42,038 bases of DNA, taken from contig NZ_LASA01000173.1 in NCBI RefSeq assembly GCF_001562015.1, positions 1 through 42,038 on the forward strand. Direction: 5' to 3'. The stretch comes from Endozoicomonas arenosclerae (GTDB lineage: Bacteria; Pseudomonadota; Gammaproteobacteria; Pseudomonadales; Endozoicomonadaceae). This document shows positions 1 through 9,473 of the stretch, piece by piece (position 1 is the first letter of the stretch; each line of letters starts with the position of its first letter). A program made the position numbers and the translations under genes. The notes beneath the pieces are model-generated. The model searched no databases. It saw only the letters and a program-made list of their open reading frames with translations, and was not told the origin of the DNA.

Positions 1-70
1 GGCAAAGATTAGGCGTAAATGAGAATAGTTTCAATTCACAAATCAACTAATTAACATAGTAATTACCGAA

Positions 71-169
71 TCATTCATATTTCATTCATATTTCATTCAT
101 ATTTCATTCATATTTCATTCATATTTCATTCATATTTCATTCATATTTCATTCATATTTCATTCATATA
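71..169. repeat. 11-bp tandem repeat, nine copies
   Basis: Nine head-to-tail copies of the 11-mer TCATTCATATT run without a break; only the last copy differs, at its final base. The array is AT-rich and lies about 100 bp beyond the 3' end of the small helix-hairpin-helix gene on the minus strand. No ORF crosses it convincingly. It has no spacers, so it is a simple minisatellite-like repeat, likely variable in copy number, and not a CRISPR. Confidence 0.95.
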
Positions 170-271
170 AACAATAATTTAAATAACAGTTGGTAATAGA
201 AAGTAGCAAGATAGCAAAACAGCTTTAGTCTGAAGCAGCCAAAAGACCTCGTACTATTTATTCAACTTCCT

Positions 272-553
272 CTAATCAAAGACAATTCTTTCCCGGTTTC
301 TATCCAGAATCTGATCATTAAGTTGTTCAATCCTGTAGAGGTCTTTCAGGGAATGAAACGGGCCATTCTTTTCACGATCCTTGATAATCCTTTCAGCTAA
401 AGTCCGCGGGACACCCACCAGAACTTCATCCAGTTCCTGAACGGTTGCAATATTGATTTTGACTTTCATACGGGAGGGAGCTTTGTCGGCAATAATCGGG
501 GCAGAGAGGGCCAGCAGGGTCACTGCCGTGAGGCTGATCATTCTTTTTTTCAT
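272..553 (-). CDS. Secreted ComEA-like helix-hairpin-helix protein
   Basis: A 93-residue protein with a signal peptide (MKKR, a hydrophobic run, then SAPIIAD) and a C-terminal helix-hairpin-helix domain of the ComEA/PF12836 type: the line INIATVQELDEVLVGV is followed by AERIIKDREKNGPF and the phase LKDLYRIEQL. Proteins of this size and layout are common in gammaproteobacteria and are thought to bind DNA in the periplasm; a role in DNA uptake is inferred, not shown. The start at 553 is chosen because AAGG stands 9 bases before it, whereas an ATG at 562 abuts the Shine-Dalgarno sequence. It lies 107 bases downstream of lapB on the same strand, with an inverted repeat (GCCTCTC/GAGAGGC, 577-608) between them. 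Confidence 0.8.
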   Translation of the reverse strand: MKKRMISLTAVTLLALSAPIIADKAPSRMKVKINIATVQELDEVLVGVPRTLAERIIKDREKNGPFHSLKDLYRIEQLNDQILDRNRERIVFD

Positions 554-660
554 AGGAGACATCCTTCTTCCTGTCAGCCTCTCTTTAGAAGTCCTGAAGA
601 TGAGAGGCTCTTATTACAGGTTTAGACAAGGATATCTTTGGCAACAATGACCAAGGGATA

Positions 661-1836
661 TTACTCCCCTTCCACCCCCTGAACGGGTGCCAGGGTTCCC
701 CAGTCATGACAACTCGGGCAGTGCCAGTGCATTTCCTTTCCAGCGAATCCGCAGCTGAAACACTGATAGACCGGCTTGGAAATGAGCATTTGATCCGTCA
801 CTTCTTTCAACAACTTAATGCTGGTGAGAGAGGGTTCTGAAGGATAATTCAGCTGAATATTCATCAGTGCATTCAACCCCCTCAGAGAGGGCTGACGCCG
901 GAGCTGGCTGGAAAGAAACTCCATGGCTGATGCCTCTCCGCGCTGATTCATAAGCTGGGCAGTCATCGCAAGAATAATGGCTGTACCAGGCTTTTCATTC
1001 AGACAACGGGCCAGATAACTGCCTAATGCACGCTGCTGATGACTTCGGTGACAGACTGTCTCGAGCATGTCCAGAGTCAGAGGTACATAACGATTATCCT
1101 GGCTGGAAACTTTTTGAAGCACCTTGATCGCGTCTCTGTCACGGCCTTCCTCCATTTCCATACGCCCTAAAATAAGACTGGCTCTGACACAGCTCCTGTC
1201 TCGTGAAAACGCCGTTCTGATGTACTTGCGAGCCCCTGAGCGGTCATTGACGCGGAGCCTGTCTTCTGCAATCTCACAATACAAATGAGCAAGACGTGAC
1301 GCATATTGTTCACCACAGAGCTTTCGAAGTGACTCGGTAATCTCAACCGCCTGCTGCCACTCCTTTTCTCTTTCATAAATTTTCAGCAGTTGCTGCAAGG
1401 CATCGACGCGATATTCATGATTCTGTCTGGAAAGATCGACCAGCATGGCTTCTGCCCGGTCAAACAATCCTGCTGTCATGTAATCCTTGGCCAACTCAAG
1501 CTGAACCCGAATAGACTGTAGAGGCGTGAGACTGGGGCGGGCCAGGAGATCCTGATGAACCCGGATGGATTTTTCCACTTCGCCTTTTCGACAAAACAGA
1601 CTGCCCAGCGCCAGATAGGTATCGACGGTATCGTTGTTAAGATCCAGAGCCTTGATAAAGGTTTCTATGGCTTCATCTGTCTGCTCATTCAACAGATAAT
1701 TTAACCCTACAAAGTACTCTTTGGAGAGGGGTTGCTCAGGGAAGTGTTCCTTTTTCTTCTTTTTTTCAGCACGCCCCAGAAGATATCCTGCCAGCATCGC
1801 CACCATAATCAGTGCCAGCAGCGCAACATCGGGCAT
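661..1836 (-). CDS. lapB: LPS assembly regulator LapB (YciM)
   Basis: A 391-residue inner-membrane-anchored tetratricopeptide protein that in E. coli works with LapA and FtsH to control LpxC turnover and so balance LPS against phospholipid synthesis. The N-terminal segment (MPDVALLALIMVAMLAGYLL) is the membrane anchor; a basic KKKKK stretch, about nine TPR-like helix pairs and a C-terminal rubredoxin-like zinc site with two CxxC pairs (CFSC and CPSC) follow. Length matches E. coli LapB (389 aa). A longer reading frame begins at 1926, but the 1836 ATG has AAAGGA upstream and overlaps the lapA stop as TGATG, the usual sign of translational coupling, so 1836 is preferred. Confidence 0.96.
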   Translation of the reverse strand: MPDVALLALIMVAMLAGYLLGRAEKKKKKEHFPEQPLSKEYFVGLNYLLNEQTDEAIETFIKALDLNNDTVDTYLALGSLFCRKGEVEKSIRVHQDLLARPSLTPLQSIRVQLELAKDYMTAGLFDRAEAMLVDLSRQNHEYRVDALQQLLKIYEREKEWQQAVEITESLRKLCGEQYASRLAHLYCEIAEDRLRVNDRSGARKYIRTAFSRDRSCVRASLILGRMEMEEGRDRDAIKVLQKVSSQDNRYVPLTLDMLETVCHRSHQQRALGSYLARCLNEKPGTAIILAMTAQLMNQRGEASAMEFLSSQLRRQPSLRGLNALMNIQLNYPSEPSLTSIKLLKEVTDQMLISKPVYQCFSCGFAGKEMHWHCPSCHDWGTLAPVQGVEGE

Positions 1837-2156
1837 CAGGTTAATCCTTTCAATGCATTCGCTCTGAGTTTTTGTATTTCTGCATCTCTGCGGCCCAGCT
1901 TGCGTTTGAAACTGGCATTGGACCATCTGAGCCGGGTAATAGCACCCAATGACACCAGCAAACCAAATAACCCCCCCATAATAAAGGAGATCACAACAAC
2001 GGAAGAAGCCTTTACTTCTGGCAATGAGAAGCCCGCCAGATCAAATTGGATCAACTGAGGGTTTGCCACAATAAAATTAACGAGAATAACAAGCAGTACC
2101 AGACTGCCCAGCAGAATCAACAGCCACTTCAGCCAGGTACCCAATAGAGAGACCAT
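1836..2156 (-). CDS. lapA: LapA (YciS) inner-membrane protein
   Basis: A 106-residue protein with two membrane segments (about residues 9-31 and 50-72) joined by a short loop, then a basic, charged C-terminal helix, which is the architecture of the LapA/YciS domain (PF06305). It acts with LapB in LPS homeostasis. Its stop codon overlaps the lapB start by one base. A GGAG lies 11 bases before the ATG. The 263-base gap to ihfB upstream shows no clear terminator, so lapA-lapB may be read through from ihfB or from its own promoter. Confidence 0.92.
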   Translation of the reverse strand: MVSLLGTWLKWLLILLGSLVLLVILVNFIVANPQLIQFDLAGFSLPEVKASSVVVISFIMGGLFGLLVSLGAITRLRWSNASFKRKLGRRDAEIQKLRANALKGLT

Positions 2157-2419
2157 ATCCGATCAAACTCCAGTGATCACTTATTTACGATGAGATTTTA
2201 TGCCATTCACGAGAATGACCAAAACATTCTTTCACTCATGGCTCAAACAAGTAACGACCATGATTTGAAAGAATATCCTGTATCAGCCCCTGACTTAAAG
2301 CTATTTAACAATGAAATTGCAGCCAAATGAGGCCCGACAATCACTTTATTATTGAGGATGAGCAGCTGTTCCGGCCTATGAAGGATTAATCAAGAGATCA
2401 GTCACGGCAAGAGTGCGCA

Positions 2420-2713
2420 TTACTTCTTCAATATGCTGCTGTTAACGCGATCGCGCATATCCTTACCAGGCTTGAAATGAGGTACATATTTGCCATTCAA
2501 AACAACGGATTCACCGGTTTTTGGGTTTCGGCCCACCCGCGGTGCCCTGTAATGAAGAGAAAAGCTGCCAAAGCCCCTGATTTCAACCCGCATGCCACTG
2601 GATAGGGATTGGGACATCTGTTCGAGAATAGACTTTATCGCCAGTTCCACGTCCTTTACCGACAACTGATCCTGCTGATCGGTCAGTCGTTCTATCAATT
2701 CTGATCGGGTCAT
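2420..2713 (-). CDS. ihfB: Integration host factor beta subunit
   Basis: A 97-residue HU/IHF-family DNA-bending protein. It starts [10 protein letters not shown] as in E. coli IHF-beta (94 aa) and contains the beta-ribbon arm with the [11 protein letters not shown] motif, whose proline intercalates into DNA, and the terminal [12 protein letters not shown] segment. IHF is the alpha/beta heterodimer that shapes nucleoid, replication, recombination and sigma-54 promoters; the alpha gene is not in this window. An upstream in-frame ATG at 2749 would add 12 residues not found in the family; the 2713 start has AAGGAAGA at the right distance. It lies downstream of rpsA, as in many gammaproteobacteria, but is separated from it by a terminator. 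Confidence 0.95.
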   Translation of the reverse strand: MTRSELIERLTDQQDQLSVKDVELAIKSILEQMSQSLSSGMRVEIRGFGSFSLHYRAPRVGRNPKTGESVVLNGKYVPHFKPGKDMRDRVNSSILKK

Positions 2714-3024
2714 TGTCGTTCTTCCTTTCCCTGTACCCTTGGGTGACACTGAAGCATCAGCGTCAATACGAACGCTGTCCCCAGATCAGGCGGTTTCAGA
2801 AAAAATGGACATGGACGGTGTAATGGCCATGTATCTAATAACCCAGAGCACCCGATTTAGGCAAGCTCAGACCTGACAGGGATTACAGACAGTTCCTACC
2901 CTAGCCAACCCAATTCAATAAATCAAGCAACCTATTGATAAGCATAAAAAAAACCGCGGCATAAGCCGCGGTTTTTTAGATGGTTCGGAAAGTGCCAGAG
3001 CACTCTCCGATACAAATAACAGAA
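2714..3024. other. rpsA-ihfB intergenic region
   Basis: About 310 bases without a gene. The left part should hold the ihfB promoter: on the minus strand TTGATT and TAGGGT stand 17 bases apart, a weak sigma-70 match at about 2895-2925. The right end holds the rpsA terminator, given separately. Nothing else stands out. Confidence 0.4.
2945..2977 (-). terminator. rpsA intrinsic terminator
   Basis: The stem CCGCGGC/GCCGCGG (2954-2960 and 2965-2971) with an ATAA loop is flanked by A and T tracts on both sides, so it can end transcription in both directions. It lies about 50 bases beyond the rpsA stop. Confidence 0.9.
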
Positions 3025-4704
3025 TTACTTGTTTTCCATCTGTGCTTTGATCAGGTCACCGATAGTGGTAGGACCGGAAGCATCTTCTTCCTGCTTGGTA
3101 CGCAGTTCTTTCATAGCCGCTTTCTCTTCAGCCTGATCCTTCGCTTTGATGGACAGGGAGATATTGCGGTTCTTACGATCGATACTGATGATGCGAGCTT
3201 CTACTTCTTCGCCTTCCTTCAGGACGTTGGTAGCGTCTTCAACGCGATCAACACTGATTTCAGAAGCTTTCAGAGTAGCCAGAACGTCTTCAGCCAGTTC
3301 TACCGTAGCAGCCTTGGCAGTCACTTCCTTGATCACACCCTTAACGATGGTACCTTTTTCATTCAGGCCAGCGAAAGAATTGAATGGATCTTCGGACAGT
3401 TGCTTGATACCCAGGGAGATACGCTCACGCTCAGCGTCGATTGCCAGGATAACAGCTTCAACTTCATCACCCTTACGGTACTTGCGAACAGCTTCTTCGC
3501 CAGTTTCGTTCCAGGAGATGTCGGACAGGTGAACCAGACCGTCGATGCCGCCGTCCAGACCGATGAAGATACCGAAGTCAGTGATAGACTTGATCTTACC
3601 AGCCAGCTTGTCGCCCTTGTTGAAGGAACCAGAGAACTCTTCCCATGGGTTCTGCTTGCACTGCTTGATACCCAGGGAGATACGACGACGCTCTTCGTCG
3701 ATGTCCAGAACCTGAACTTCAACCTCATCACCCAGGTTAACAACCTTGGATGGGTGAATGTTCTTGTTGGTCCAGTCCATTTCGGAAACGTGTACCAGAC
3801 CTTCAACACCTTCTTCCAGCTCAACGAAGCAGCCGTAGTCGGTCAGGTTGGTTACGCGACCGGATACACGGGTACCTTCTGGGAAGCGGTTGGTGATAGC
3901 AACCCATGGATCTTCACCCAGTTGCTTCAGACCCAGGGATACACGGTTACGCTCACGGTCAAACTTCAGGACCTTAACGTTGATTTCGTCACCAACATTT
4001 ACGATCTCGCTTGGATGCTTGATACGCTTCCAGGCCATGTCAGTGATGTGCAGCAGGCCGTCAACACCGCCCAGATCTACGAACGCACCGTAGTCGGTCA
4101 GGTTCTTAACGATACCCTTAACTTCCAGGCCTTCCTGCAGGGAAGCCAGCAGCTGTTCACGCTCAGCGCTGTTTTCAGCTTCCAGAACGCTACGACGGGA
4201 AACAACAACGTTGTTGCGCTTCTGGTCCAGCTTGATTACCTTGAATTCCAGCTCTTTGCCTTCCAGGTGAGCAGTGTCACGTACTGGACGCACATCAACC
4301 AGAGAACCAGGCAGGAACGCACGGATAGTGTTAACGTCAACAGTGAAGCCACCCTTGACCTTACCGGAGATAACGCCTTTAACGATCTCTTCAGCTTCAA
4401 AGGCTTTTTCCAGTTCGCCCCAAGCTTCCATACGCTTGGCTTTTTCACGGGACAGACGGGTTTCACCGAAACCGTCTTCAACCGCGTCAAGAGCAACCTG
4501 AACTTCGTCGCCAACAGCGATGGTCAGTTCACCCTGTTCGTTCAGGAACTGAGCCTTAGGGATAACGCCTTCAGACTTCAGGCCTGCGTGTACAGTAACC
4601 CAGTCGCTGTCGATATCTACAACCTGGCCGCTAACAATAGCGCCCGGCTTCATTTCGATATCTTTCAGGCTTTCTTCAAACAGTTCAGCAAAGCTTTCGC
4701 TCAT
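3025..4704 (-). CDS. rpsA: 30S ribosomal protein S1
   Basis: A 559-residue protein with six S1/OB-fold repeats (repeated motifs such as [20 protein letters not shown] and DYGCFVEL, each followed by VGD(E)-type turns and an RISLGIKQ strand). S1 binds mRNA leaders on the small subunit and starts translation of most mRNAs; E. coli S1 has 557 residues. Of the two ATGs 6 bases apart, the second ([13 protein letters not shown]) has TAGGA at a proper distance and matches the family N-terminus, so 4704 is used rather than 4710. The gene shows strong codon bias typical of ribosomal genes, which also leaves a 593-codon antisense reading frame open. It has a long leader of over 300 bases. Confidence 0.97.
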   Translation of the reverse strand: MSESFAELFEESLKDIEMKPGAIVSGQVVDIDSDWVTVHAGLKSEGVIPKAQFLNEQGELTIAVGDEVQVALDAVEDGFGETRLSREKAKRMEAWGELEKAFEAEEIVKGVISGKVKGGFTVDVNTIRAFLPGSLVDVRPVRDTAHLEGKELEFKVIKLDQKRNNVVVSRRSVLEAENSAEREQLLASLQEGLEVKGIVKNLTDYGAFVDLGGVDGLLHITDMAWKRIKHPSEIVNVGDEINVKVLKFDRERNRVSLGLKQLGEDPWVAITNRFPEGTRVSGRVTNLTDYGCFVELEEGVEGLVHVSEMDWTNKNIHPSKVVNLGDEVEVQVLDIDEERRRISLGIKQCKQNPWEEFSGSFNKGDKLAGKIKSITDFGIFIGLDGGIDGLVHLSDISWNETGEEAVRKYRKGDEVEAVILAIDAERERISLGIKQLSEDPFNSFAGLNEKGTIVKGVIKEVTAKAATVELAEDVLATLKASEISVDRVEDATNVLKEGEEVEARIISIDRKNRNISLSIKAKDQAEEKAAMKELRTKQEEDASGPTTIGDLIKAQMENK

Positions 4705-5028
4705 GGTCATTCCTATCAGTCAGCACTTGAATCAACACCACCAGATGTTTCAAGCGAGTGAATAACATTTGTCGGCCGCCCTGATGACTCAGGTCGAACC
4801 AGGCAATGTTCCCGCTAAAAACGGCAGTTACTGCTGATCGTATGCTGGCCACACCGCCAGTCAGTGTGGGTTGTCTATCAAAAAAACACCGGATGGCTGT
4901 AACTGGCAATCTGCACCATCAGGTTATTCACGTAAGTCATTCCGAAAAGTCGGTCCGACTACCTTAATAAAAACAGGCTGCTGAGTTCCCTCACCAGCCT
5001 GCTCAAGTTCCGAAATGATTAAAAATAA
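4705..5028 (-). promoter_or_regulatory. rpsA leader region
   Basis: About 320 bases between cmk and rpsA, transcribed toward rpsA. Its upstream end holds a terminator-like hairpin (separate entry). A weak candidate promoter on the minus strand has CTGACT and TACGAT 16 bases apart near 4842-4870. In E. coli the rpsA leader folds into hairpins bound by S1 itself for feedback control; whether this leader does the same is inference. No convincing gene was seen in it. Confidence 0.4.
4966..5001 (-). terminator. Terminator or attenuator between cmk and rpsA
   Basis: On the minus strand a hairpin has outer stem CAGGCTG/CAGCCTG, one mismatch, inner stem TGAG/CTCA and a GGAA loop, followed by TTTTTATT. 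It begins about 28 bases past the cmk stop. It would separate the aromatic/cmk transcripts from rpsA, fully or in part. Confidence 0.75.
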
Positions 5029-5718
5029 TCAGATCAGGCCATTCTGTCTCATGACATCTATCACCCGACTGAAGACCTCCTGGATACTCAACCGGGTGCT
5101 ATCCAGAACAATAGCATCTTCGGCGGGTTTCAGAGGTGCAACATCGCGATTCATATCGCGATTGTCTCTGGCAATAATGTCAGCTAAAAGCTGGTCAAAG
5201 CTAGCATCAATCCCTTTTTGTTGCAACTGATTTTGTCTGCGCTTTGCCCTTTCTTCGGCACTGGCTGTGAGATAAACCTTCACGCTGGCATCCGGGAAAA
5301 CAACTGTTCCCATATCACGGCCATCGGCAATCAGTCCTGGCGCTTCGGCAAAATCCTGCTGACGCTTCAACAGCGCTCTGCGAACACCAGGCAATGCCGC
5401 CACCTGTGAAGCCTTGGCACCTACTTCTTCCGTTCTTAGATTGGCACCCACACGCTCGCCTTCAAGGATGATTTTAAGACCTTCGCCTTCTTCACCCGGC
5501 TCAAATTGAACATCAAGATGCCCTGCCAGCACCTCGAGAGATTTTTCGTCGGAAAAATCGACACCATGATTCATGGCTGCCAGAGCAGTCAGACGATACA
5601 GCGCCCCACTGTCCAGCAGGCGCCAGTCAAACTCTTTAGCCAGAAGAGCCGCCACGGTTCCCTTCCCGGAACCGCTGGGGCCATCAATGGTAACTACTGG
5701 CACATTAGGGTCTCTCAC
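5029..5718 (-). CDS. cmk: Cytidylate kinase
   Basis: A 229-residue kinase that phosphorylates CMP and dCMP with ATP in pyrimidine nucleotide recycling. The P-loop GPSGSGKGT is near the N-terminus; the substrate-side motif [10 protein letters not shown] and the lid region [16 protein letters not shown] follow. The start is placed at the GTG at 5718: this GTG overlaps the tyrA-aroA TGA as GTGA, has AGAAGG upstream, and gives a length close to the 227 residues of E. coli Cmk. The longer frame from 5760 would run inside aroA without support. The overlap implies coupled translation with tyrA-aroA. Confidence 0.94.
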   Translation of the reverse strand: MRDPNVPVVTIDGPSGSGKGTVAALLAKEFDWRLLDSGALYRLTALAAMNHGVDFSDEKSLEVLAGHLDVQFEPGEEGEGLKIILEGERVGANLRTEEVGAKASQVAALPGVRRALLKRQQDFAEAPGLIADGRDMGTVVFPDASVKVYLTASAEERAKRRQNQLQQKGIDASFDQLLADIIARDNRDMNRDVAPLKPAEDAIVLDSTRLSIQEVFSRVIDVMRQNGLI

Positions 5719-7997
5719 GCTTGAATACCTTCTGTTGAGAGTGTCAGACCCGCTCGACAAGCCAGCCTGACAAAGTTAGGAAACGATGTTGCCACATTGG
5801 CACAATCAAGAATACGGATTTCACCCTCACTTTTCAGGGATGCCACAACAAACGCCATGGCAATCCTGTGATCACCATGGCTGTCCACTGTGCCTGCAGC
5901 GAAGGGTTTGCCACCCCGAATAATCATTCCATCAGCCAATGCTTCAGCCTCGATACCCAGAGCCACCAGCCCATCGGCCATGGACTGGATTCGATCACTT
6001 TCTTTTACACGTAATTCTTCTGCACCCCTAAGCCGGGTCTCACCCCGGGCACAGGCTGCAGCAATAAAGATTACCGGAAATTCATCGATCGCCAGAGGCA
6101 CCAGCTCCTGAGGGATCTCTACACCCTGAAGCGGGGCATAGCAGACACGAATATCTGCGACGGGTTCACCACCCACCTCTCGTTCATTGAGAACAGAAAT
6201 GTCTGCGCCCATTAATCGAAGAATCTCAATAATACCCGTTCGAGTCGGATTGATGCCAACATGAGTCAATAAAAGGTCTGAACCTTCCGCAATACTGGCA
6301 GCCACAATAAAAAAAGCTGCCGAGGAGATATCACCGGGCACATCAATATTGGTGGCCTTAAGCTTGCCACCTCCCTGAAGACTGACCGTATTGCCATCAA
6401 CCTCCAAAGGATACCCGAATCCTGAAAGCATGCGATGGGTATGATCACGAACAATGCCGGGAGTGGTCACAGTGGTTTTACCTTCTGCGTACATCCCTGC
6501 CAGAAGCAGGCAGGACTGAACCTGAGCAGAAGCCATGGGCAACTGGTAATCAATACCCTGTAGAGACTGACCACCACAAATTTTCAATGGTGGACGACCT
6601 CCCTCAGAAGTCTCTATGCTCGCCCCCATGCTGACCAGTGGCTTGACCACTCTGTCCATGGATCGAGATGAAAGAGATTTATCTCCGGAAAGTGTGACAT
6701 CGAACGACTGTGCTGCCATCAGGCCTGACATCAACCGCATAGCTGTACCAGCATTACCAAGATAAAGCGGGCCTACTGGCTGACTCAACCCATGCATCCC
6801 GACACCATGAATCGCTACACGGCCTTCATGAGGCCCTTCAATGTCAACGCCCATGTCACGAAATGCCTGAAGGGTTGCCATGGCATCTTCACCTTCAAGA
6901 AAACCATCAACAATGGTTTCACCTTCCGCCAGCGCTCCCAGCATAATCACCCGATGAGAGATCGACTTGTCCCCGGGTACTCTCAACTCCCCTTTCAGAG
7001 AGCCACCCGATTGGGCGACAAAAGTAACACAGCTATTGTGCTCATCACCCAGTGACGCCATATAAGCTCTTCTTTCCAGCATACTGGCAAAACGACGACG
7101 AGCCGAGCGGGCCCGTTCGAAGGTGCCCTGCAGAGCCTGGCTGTCCTGATCGATAATGGCTTGCTTTAAATCTTCCAACCCATCGGTAAAACGATCAATA
7201 GAAGCAAGAATTGCCTCGCTGTTACCCAGGGCAATATCATGCCACATAGTCGGATCACTGCCGGCGATTCGGGTAAAGTCCCGAAAGCCACCTGCAGCAT
7301 AACGGAATATATCCTGATTCTCGGGATTACCGGCCAAAGTATCAACCAGAGAAAATGCCAGAAGATGCGGAAGATGACTGGTCAGAGCCAGCACTTCATC
7401 ATGCCTTTTCACATCCATGGCATTAACCTGGGCACCACAGGATTGCCAGAGTGACCTCACCAGAGCCAATGCATCAGGATCAGTATTCTCAAGAGGTGTC
7501 AGTATCACTTTATGGCCTTTAAAAAGACCGGTTTTTGCGGCAGACACACCACTCTTTTCTGAGCCCGCTATGGGATGACCGGGCACCAGATTATCGGGCA
7601 CTTCACCAAAAATTTCTCTGGCGGCTGAAATCAAAGAACCTTTACAACTGCCTACATCAGTAATGACCTTGCCATCAAGATCCAGCTGTTTGAGATTCGC
7701 CAGGACTTTTGGCATAGCCAGCATGGGGACGGAAATCTGAATCACATCCGCTTTTTGAACGGCGACTGCAAAATCCCTGCATCCTTCATCGACAATGCCT
7801 AGAGTCACTGCCTCATCGATATACTCTTCCCTGAGATCAAAACCGAGTAAATGACAAGGCCGACCTGAAGCTTTCAGGGAGGCTGCAAACGAGCCCCCAA
7901 TGAGACCCAGCCCCACGATCAACACCTTCAGCGGGGCATCAGCCTTGTTTCGTTCAATCACTGCAAACTTAACCTTTTTACTAGATAAACCTTCCAT
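5715..7997 (-). CDS. tyrA-aroA: Fused prephenate dehydrogenase / EPSP synthase
   Basis: About 760 residues in two enzymes. The first 320 residues are an NAD(P)-dependent prephenate/arogenate dehydrogenase: Rossmann motif [11 protein letters not shown] near residue 29, [10 protein letters not shown] near 141 and a SHLPH segment. From about 325 onward it is 3-phosphoshikimate 1-carboxyvinyltransferase: GDKSISHR near 342, [28 protein letters not shown] and DHRIAMAF. It thus serves both chorismate formation and the tyrosine branch. The same fusion is standard in Pseudomonas. The start is uncertain: the ATG at 7997 lies in a perfect 9-bp hairpin and has no clear Shine-Dalgarno; a GTG about 13 codons further in has AAAAGG upstream; a TTG at 8000 precedes it. 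The gene overlaps cmk by 4 bases. Confidence 0.94.
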   Translation of the reverse strand: MEGLSSKKVKFAVIERNKADAPLKVLIVGLGLIGGSFAASLKASGRPCHLLGFDLREEYIDEAVTLGIVDEGCRDFAVAVQKADVIQISVPMLAMPKVLANLKQLDLDGKVITDVGSCKGSLISAAREIFGEVPDNLVPGHPIAGSEKSGVSAAKTGLFKGHKVILTPLENTDPDALALVRSLWQSCGAQVNAMDVKRHDEVLALTSHLPHLLAFSLVDTLAGNPENQDIFRYAAGGFRDFTRIAGSDPTMWHDIALGNSEAILASIDRFTDGLEDLKQAIIDQDSQALQGTFERARSARRRFASMLERRAYMASLGDEHNSCVTFVAQSGGSLKGELRVPGDKSISHRVIMLGALAEGETIVDGFLEGEDAMATLQAFRDMGVDIEGPHEGRVAIHGVGMHGLSQPVGPLYLGNAGTAMRLMSGLMAAQSFDVTLSGDKSLSSRSMDRVVKPLVSMGASIETSEGGRPPLKICGGQSLQGIDYQLPMASAQVQSCLLLAGMYAEGKTTVTTPGIVRDHTHRMLSGFGYPLEVDGNTVSLQGGGKLKATNIDVPGDISSAAFFIVAASIAEGSDLLLTHVGINPTRTGIIEILRLMGADISVLNEREVGGEPVADIRVCYAPLQGVEIPQELVPLAIDEFPVIFIAAACARGETRLRGAEELRVKESDRIQSMADGLVALGIEAEALADGMIIRGGKPFAAGTVDSHGDHRIAMAFVVASLKSEGEIRILDCANVATSFPNFVRLACRAGLTLSTEGIQA

Positions 7998-8016
7998 CAA
8001 AGCAAAAGATGGAAGG
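7990..8016. repeat. Perfect 9-bp inverted repeat over the tyrA-aroA start
   Basis: CCTTCCATC (7990-7998) and GATGGAAGG (8008-8016) are exact reverse complements around a 9-base loop. In the mRNA the AUG assigned to tyrA-aroA would sit in the stem. It has no T tract, so it is more likely a translational element than a terminator. Confidence 0.8.
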
Positions 8017-8039
8017 TCTCAGCCTTTTGCCCAGGACTA

Positions 8040-8077
8040 TTTGTTTCGCTCAGGGCTGTTTGTTTCGCTCAGGGCTG
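8040..8077. repeat. 19-bp tandem duplication across the hisC stop
   Basis: The 19-mer TTTGTTTCGCTCAGGGCTG occurs twice in direct succession, and a degraded third copy (CAGGACTAT) lies to the left. The right copy contains the hisC stop codon, so the duplication added untranslated sequence and did not change the protein. Confidence 0.9.
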
Positions 8078-9181
8078 TTTGACGACCGAGGCCAATGCCT
8101 CAAGGAATCGACTGTTTTCATCTTCCAGCCCAATAGACACTCGTAAATGCCCCGGCATGCCATAGTTGGCTACTGGCCGAACAATGACACCCAGCTTAAG
8201 CAACTTCTGGTAGCACTCGACACCATCCATCCCGGCATCGAAGGTAATGAAGTTGCCCGTTGAAGGGATGAAATCAATATTCAAAGCTCTCAGACCCTCT
8301 TCAATCTGAGCCATACCATCCTGATTTACCTGCCTGGAACGCTGCAGGTATTCATCATCATTTAGTACAGCAACAGCCGCTGCTTCAACCAGATTATTCA
8401 CATTAAAAGGCTGCCTTAAGCGATTGAGAACACTGGATATTTCTTTACTGGATACCGAGTAACCAACACGCCCACCAGCCAGGCCATAAGCCTTTGAAAA
8501 GGTCCGGGTAACGACCAGATTCGGGTACTGCTTTAACAGAGAAATACCATCCGGGTGATCACTGTCAGAAGCGTATTCGAAATAAGCCTCATCCAGAACG
8601 ACAATGACATTTTCAGGCACTTTTGCCAGGAATGTTTTCAGCTCAGCATCTGAAAAGCTGGTACCCGTCGGATTATTGGGGTTAGCCAGAAAGACCATAC
8701 GAGTGTCCGGACGGATAGCATTTGCCATGGCGTCAAGGTCATGCTCCCAGTTTTTAGCAGGCACAACTATGCTTTGGGCACCCGCAGCCTGAACAGCAAT
8801 CGGGTAGACAACAAAAGCATACTCAGAGAAAACAGCCGAAGCCCCTTGGGTCAGATAGCATTGCGCCAGCAATACCAGCACATCATTGGAGCCATTACCA
8901 AAAGTAATCTGCTCAGGCTCAACAGACAGCTTACGGGACAATGCATCCCGCAAATTGTACAAACTGCTGTCAGGATAGCGAGCCAGCTCACCCATCATAC
9001 GGGCAATCGCCTGTTGAGAAGAAGGCGCTGCCCCCAGCGGATTTTCATTGCTGGCCAATTTAACAATGCTATCAGCGTCGAGCCCTTGCTCTCTGGCCAG
9101 CTCCTCAACGGGCTTACCGGGCAGATAAGGATTCAGGGCACGCACACCAGGAACAGCCAGCTCTATAAAATCACAACCCAT
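8069..9181 (-). CDS. hisC: Histidinol-phosphate aminotransferase
   Basis: A 370-residue fold-type I PLP aminotransferase. The lysine that forms the Schiff base is in TFSKAYGLAGGRVGY, with NPNNPTGT and DEAYFEY upstream and the C-terminal substrate arginine in LRVSIG. It converts imidazole acetol phosphate plus glutamate to histidinol phosphate. Standing between pheA and tyrA-aroA, this copy may also transaminate aromatic keto acids, as proposed for the equivalent hisC in Pseudomonas; that is inference. AGGTGAATT precedes the ATG. Confidence 0.94.
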   Translation of the reverse strand: MGCDFIELAVPGVRALNPYLPGKPVEELAREQGLDADSIVKLASNENPLGAAPSSQQAIARMMGELARYPDSSLYNLRDALSRKLSVEPEQITFGNGSNDVLVLLAQCYLTQGASAVFSEYAFVVYPIAVQAAGAQSIVVPAKNWEHDLDAMANAIRPDTRMVFLANPNNPTGTSFSDAELKTFLAKVPENVIVVLDEAYFEYASDSDHPDGISLLKQYPNLVVTRTFSKAYGLAGGRVGYSVSSKEISSVLNRLRQPFNVNNLVEAAAVAVLNDDEYLQRSRQVNQDGMAQIEEGLRALNIDFIPSTGNFITFDAGMDGVECYQKLLKLGVIVRPVANYGMPGHLRVSIGLEDENSRFLEALASVVKQP

Positions 9182-9473
9182 AATTCACCTGTATTATCTT
9201 TAAAATACCGTCCAATTACTGACTTTGATTCATCAGTAAAGCCCCTCCGCATCAGAACGTGATCCAGCTGAGGCTCCCAGCTTGGAGCAGCACAATTGCT
9301 TTTGGCTTTTTTGATTTTTTGGGTCAATCGGCAGCTCGCTTAGAGCGCAGATCGCTATTTGCCCAGCTAGACAGCTCGCTGGCGGCCTTGCCGAGGCAGG
9401 AGAGCCTGCCCGGCCTGAAGGCACCATCAAAACACTTTTGGTGTTGGATATGACAATGCCTCAGAAAGGCCCG

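Noticed and set aside
71-169. CRISPR array
   Set aside because: The units are 11 bases long and contiguous, without spacers, and no cas genes are near.
2980-4761. 593-codon open frame on the plus strand
   Set aside because: It is the exact antisense of rpsA; strong codon bias in rpsA removes stops from the opposite strand. No Shine-Dalgarno, and the translation has no recognisable domain.
4685-4909. 74-codon frame in the rpsA leader
   Set aside because: It overlaps the rpsA start in another frame and has no Shine-Dalgarno or family features.
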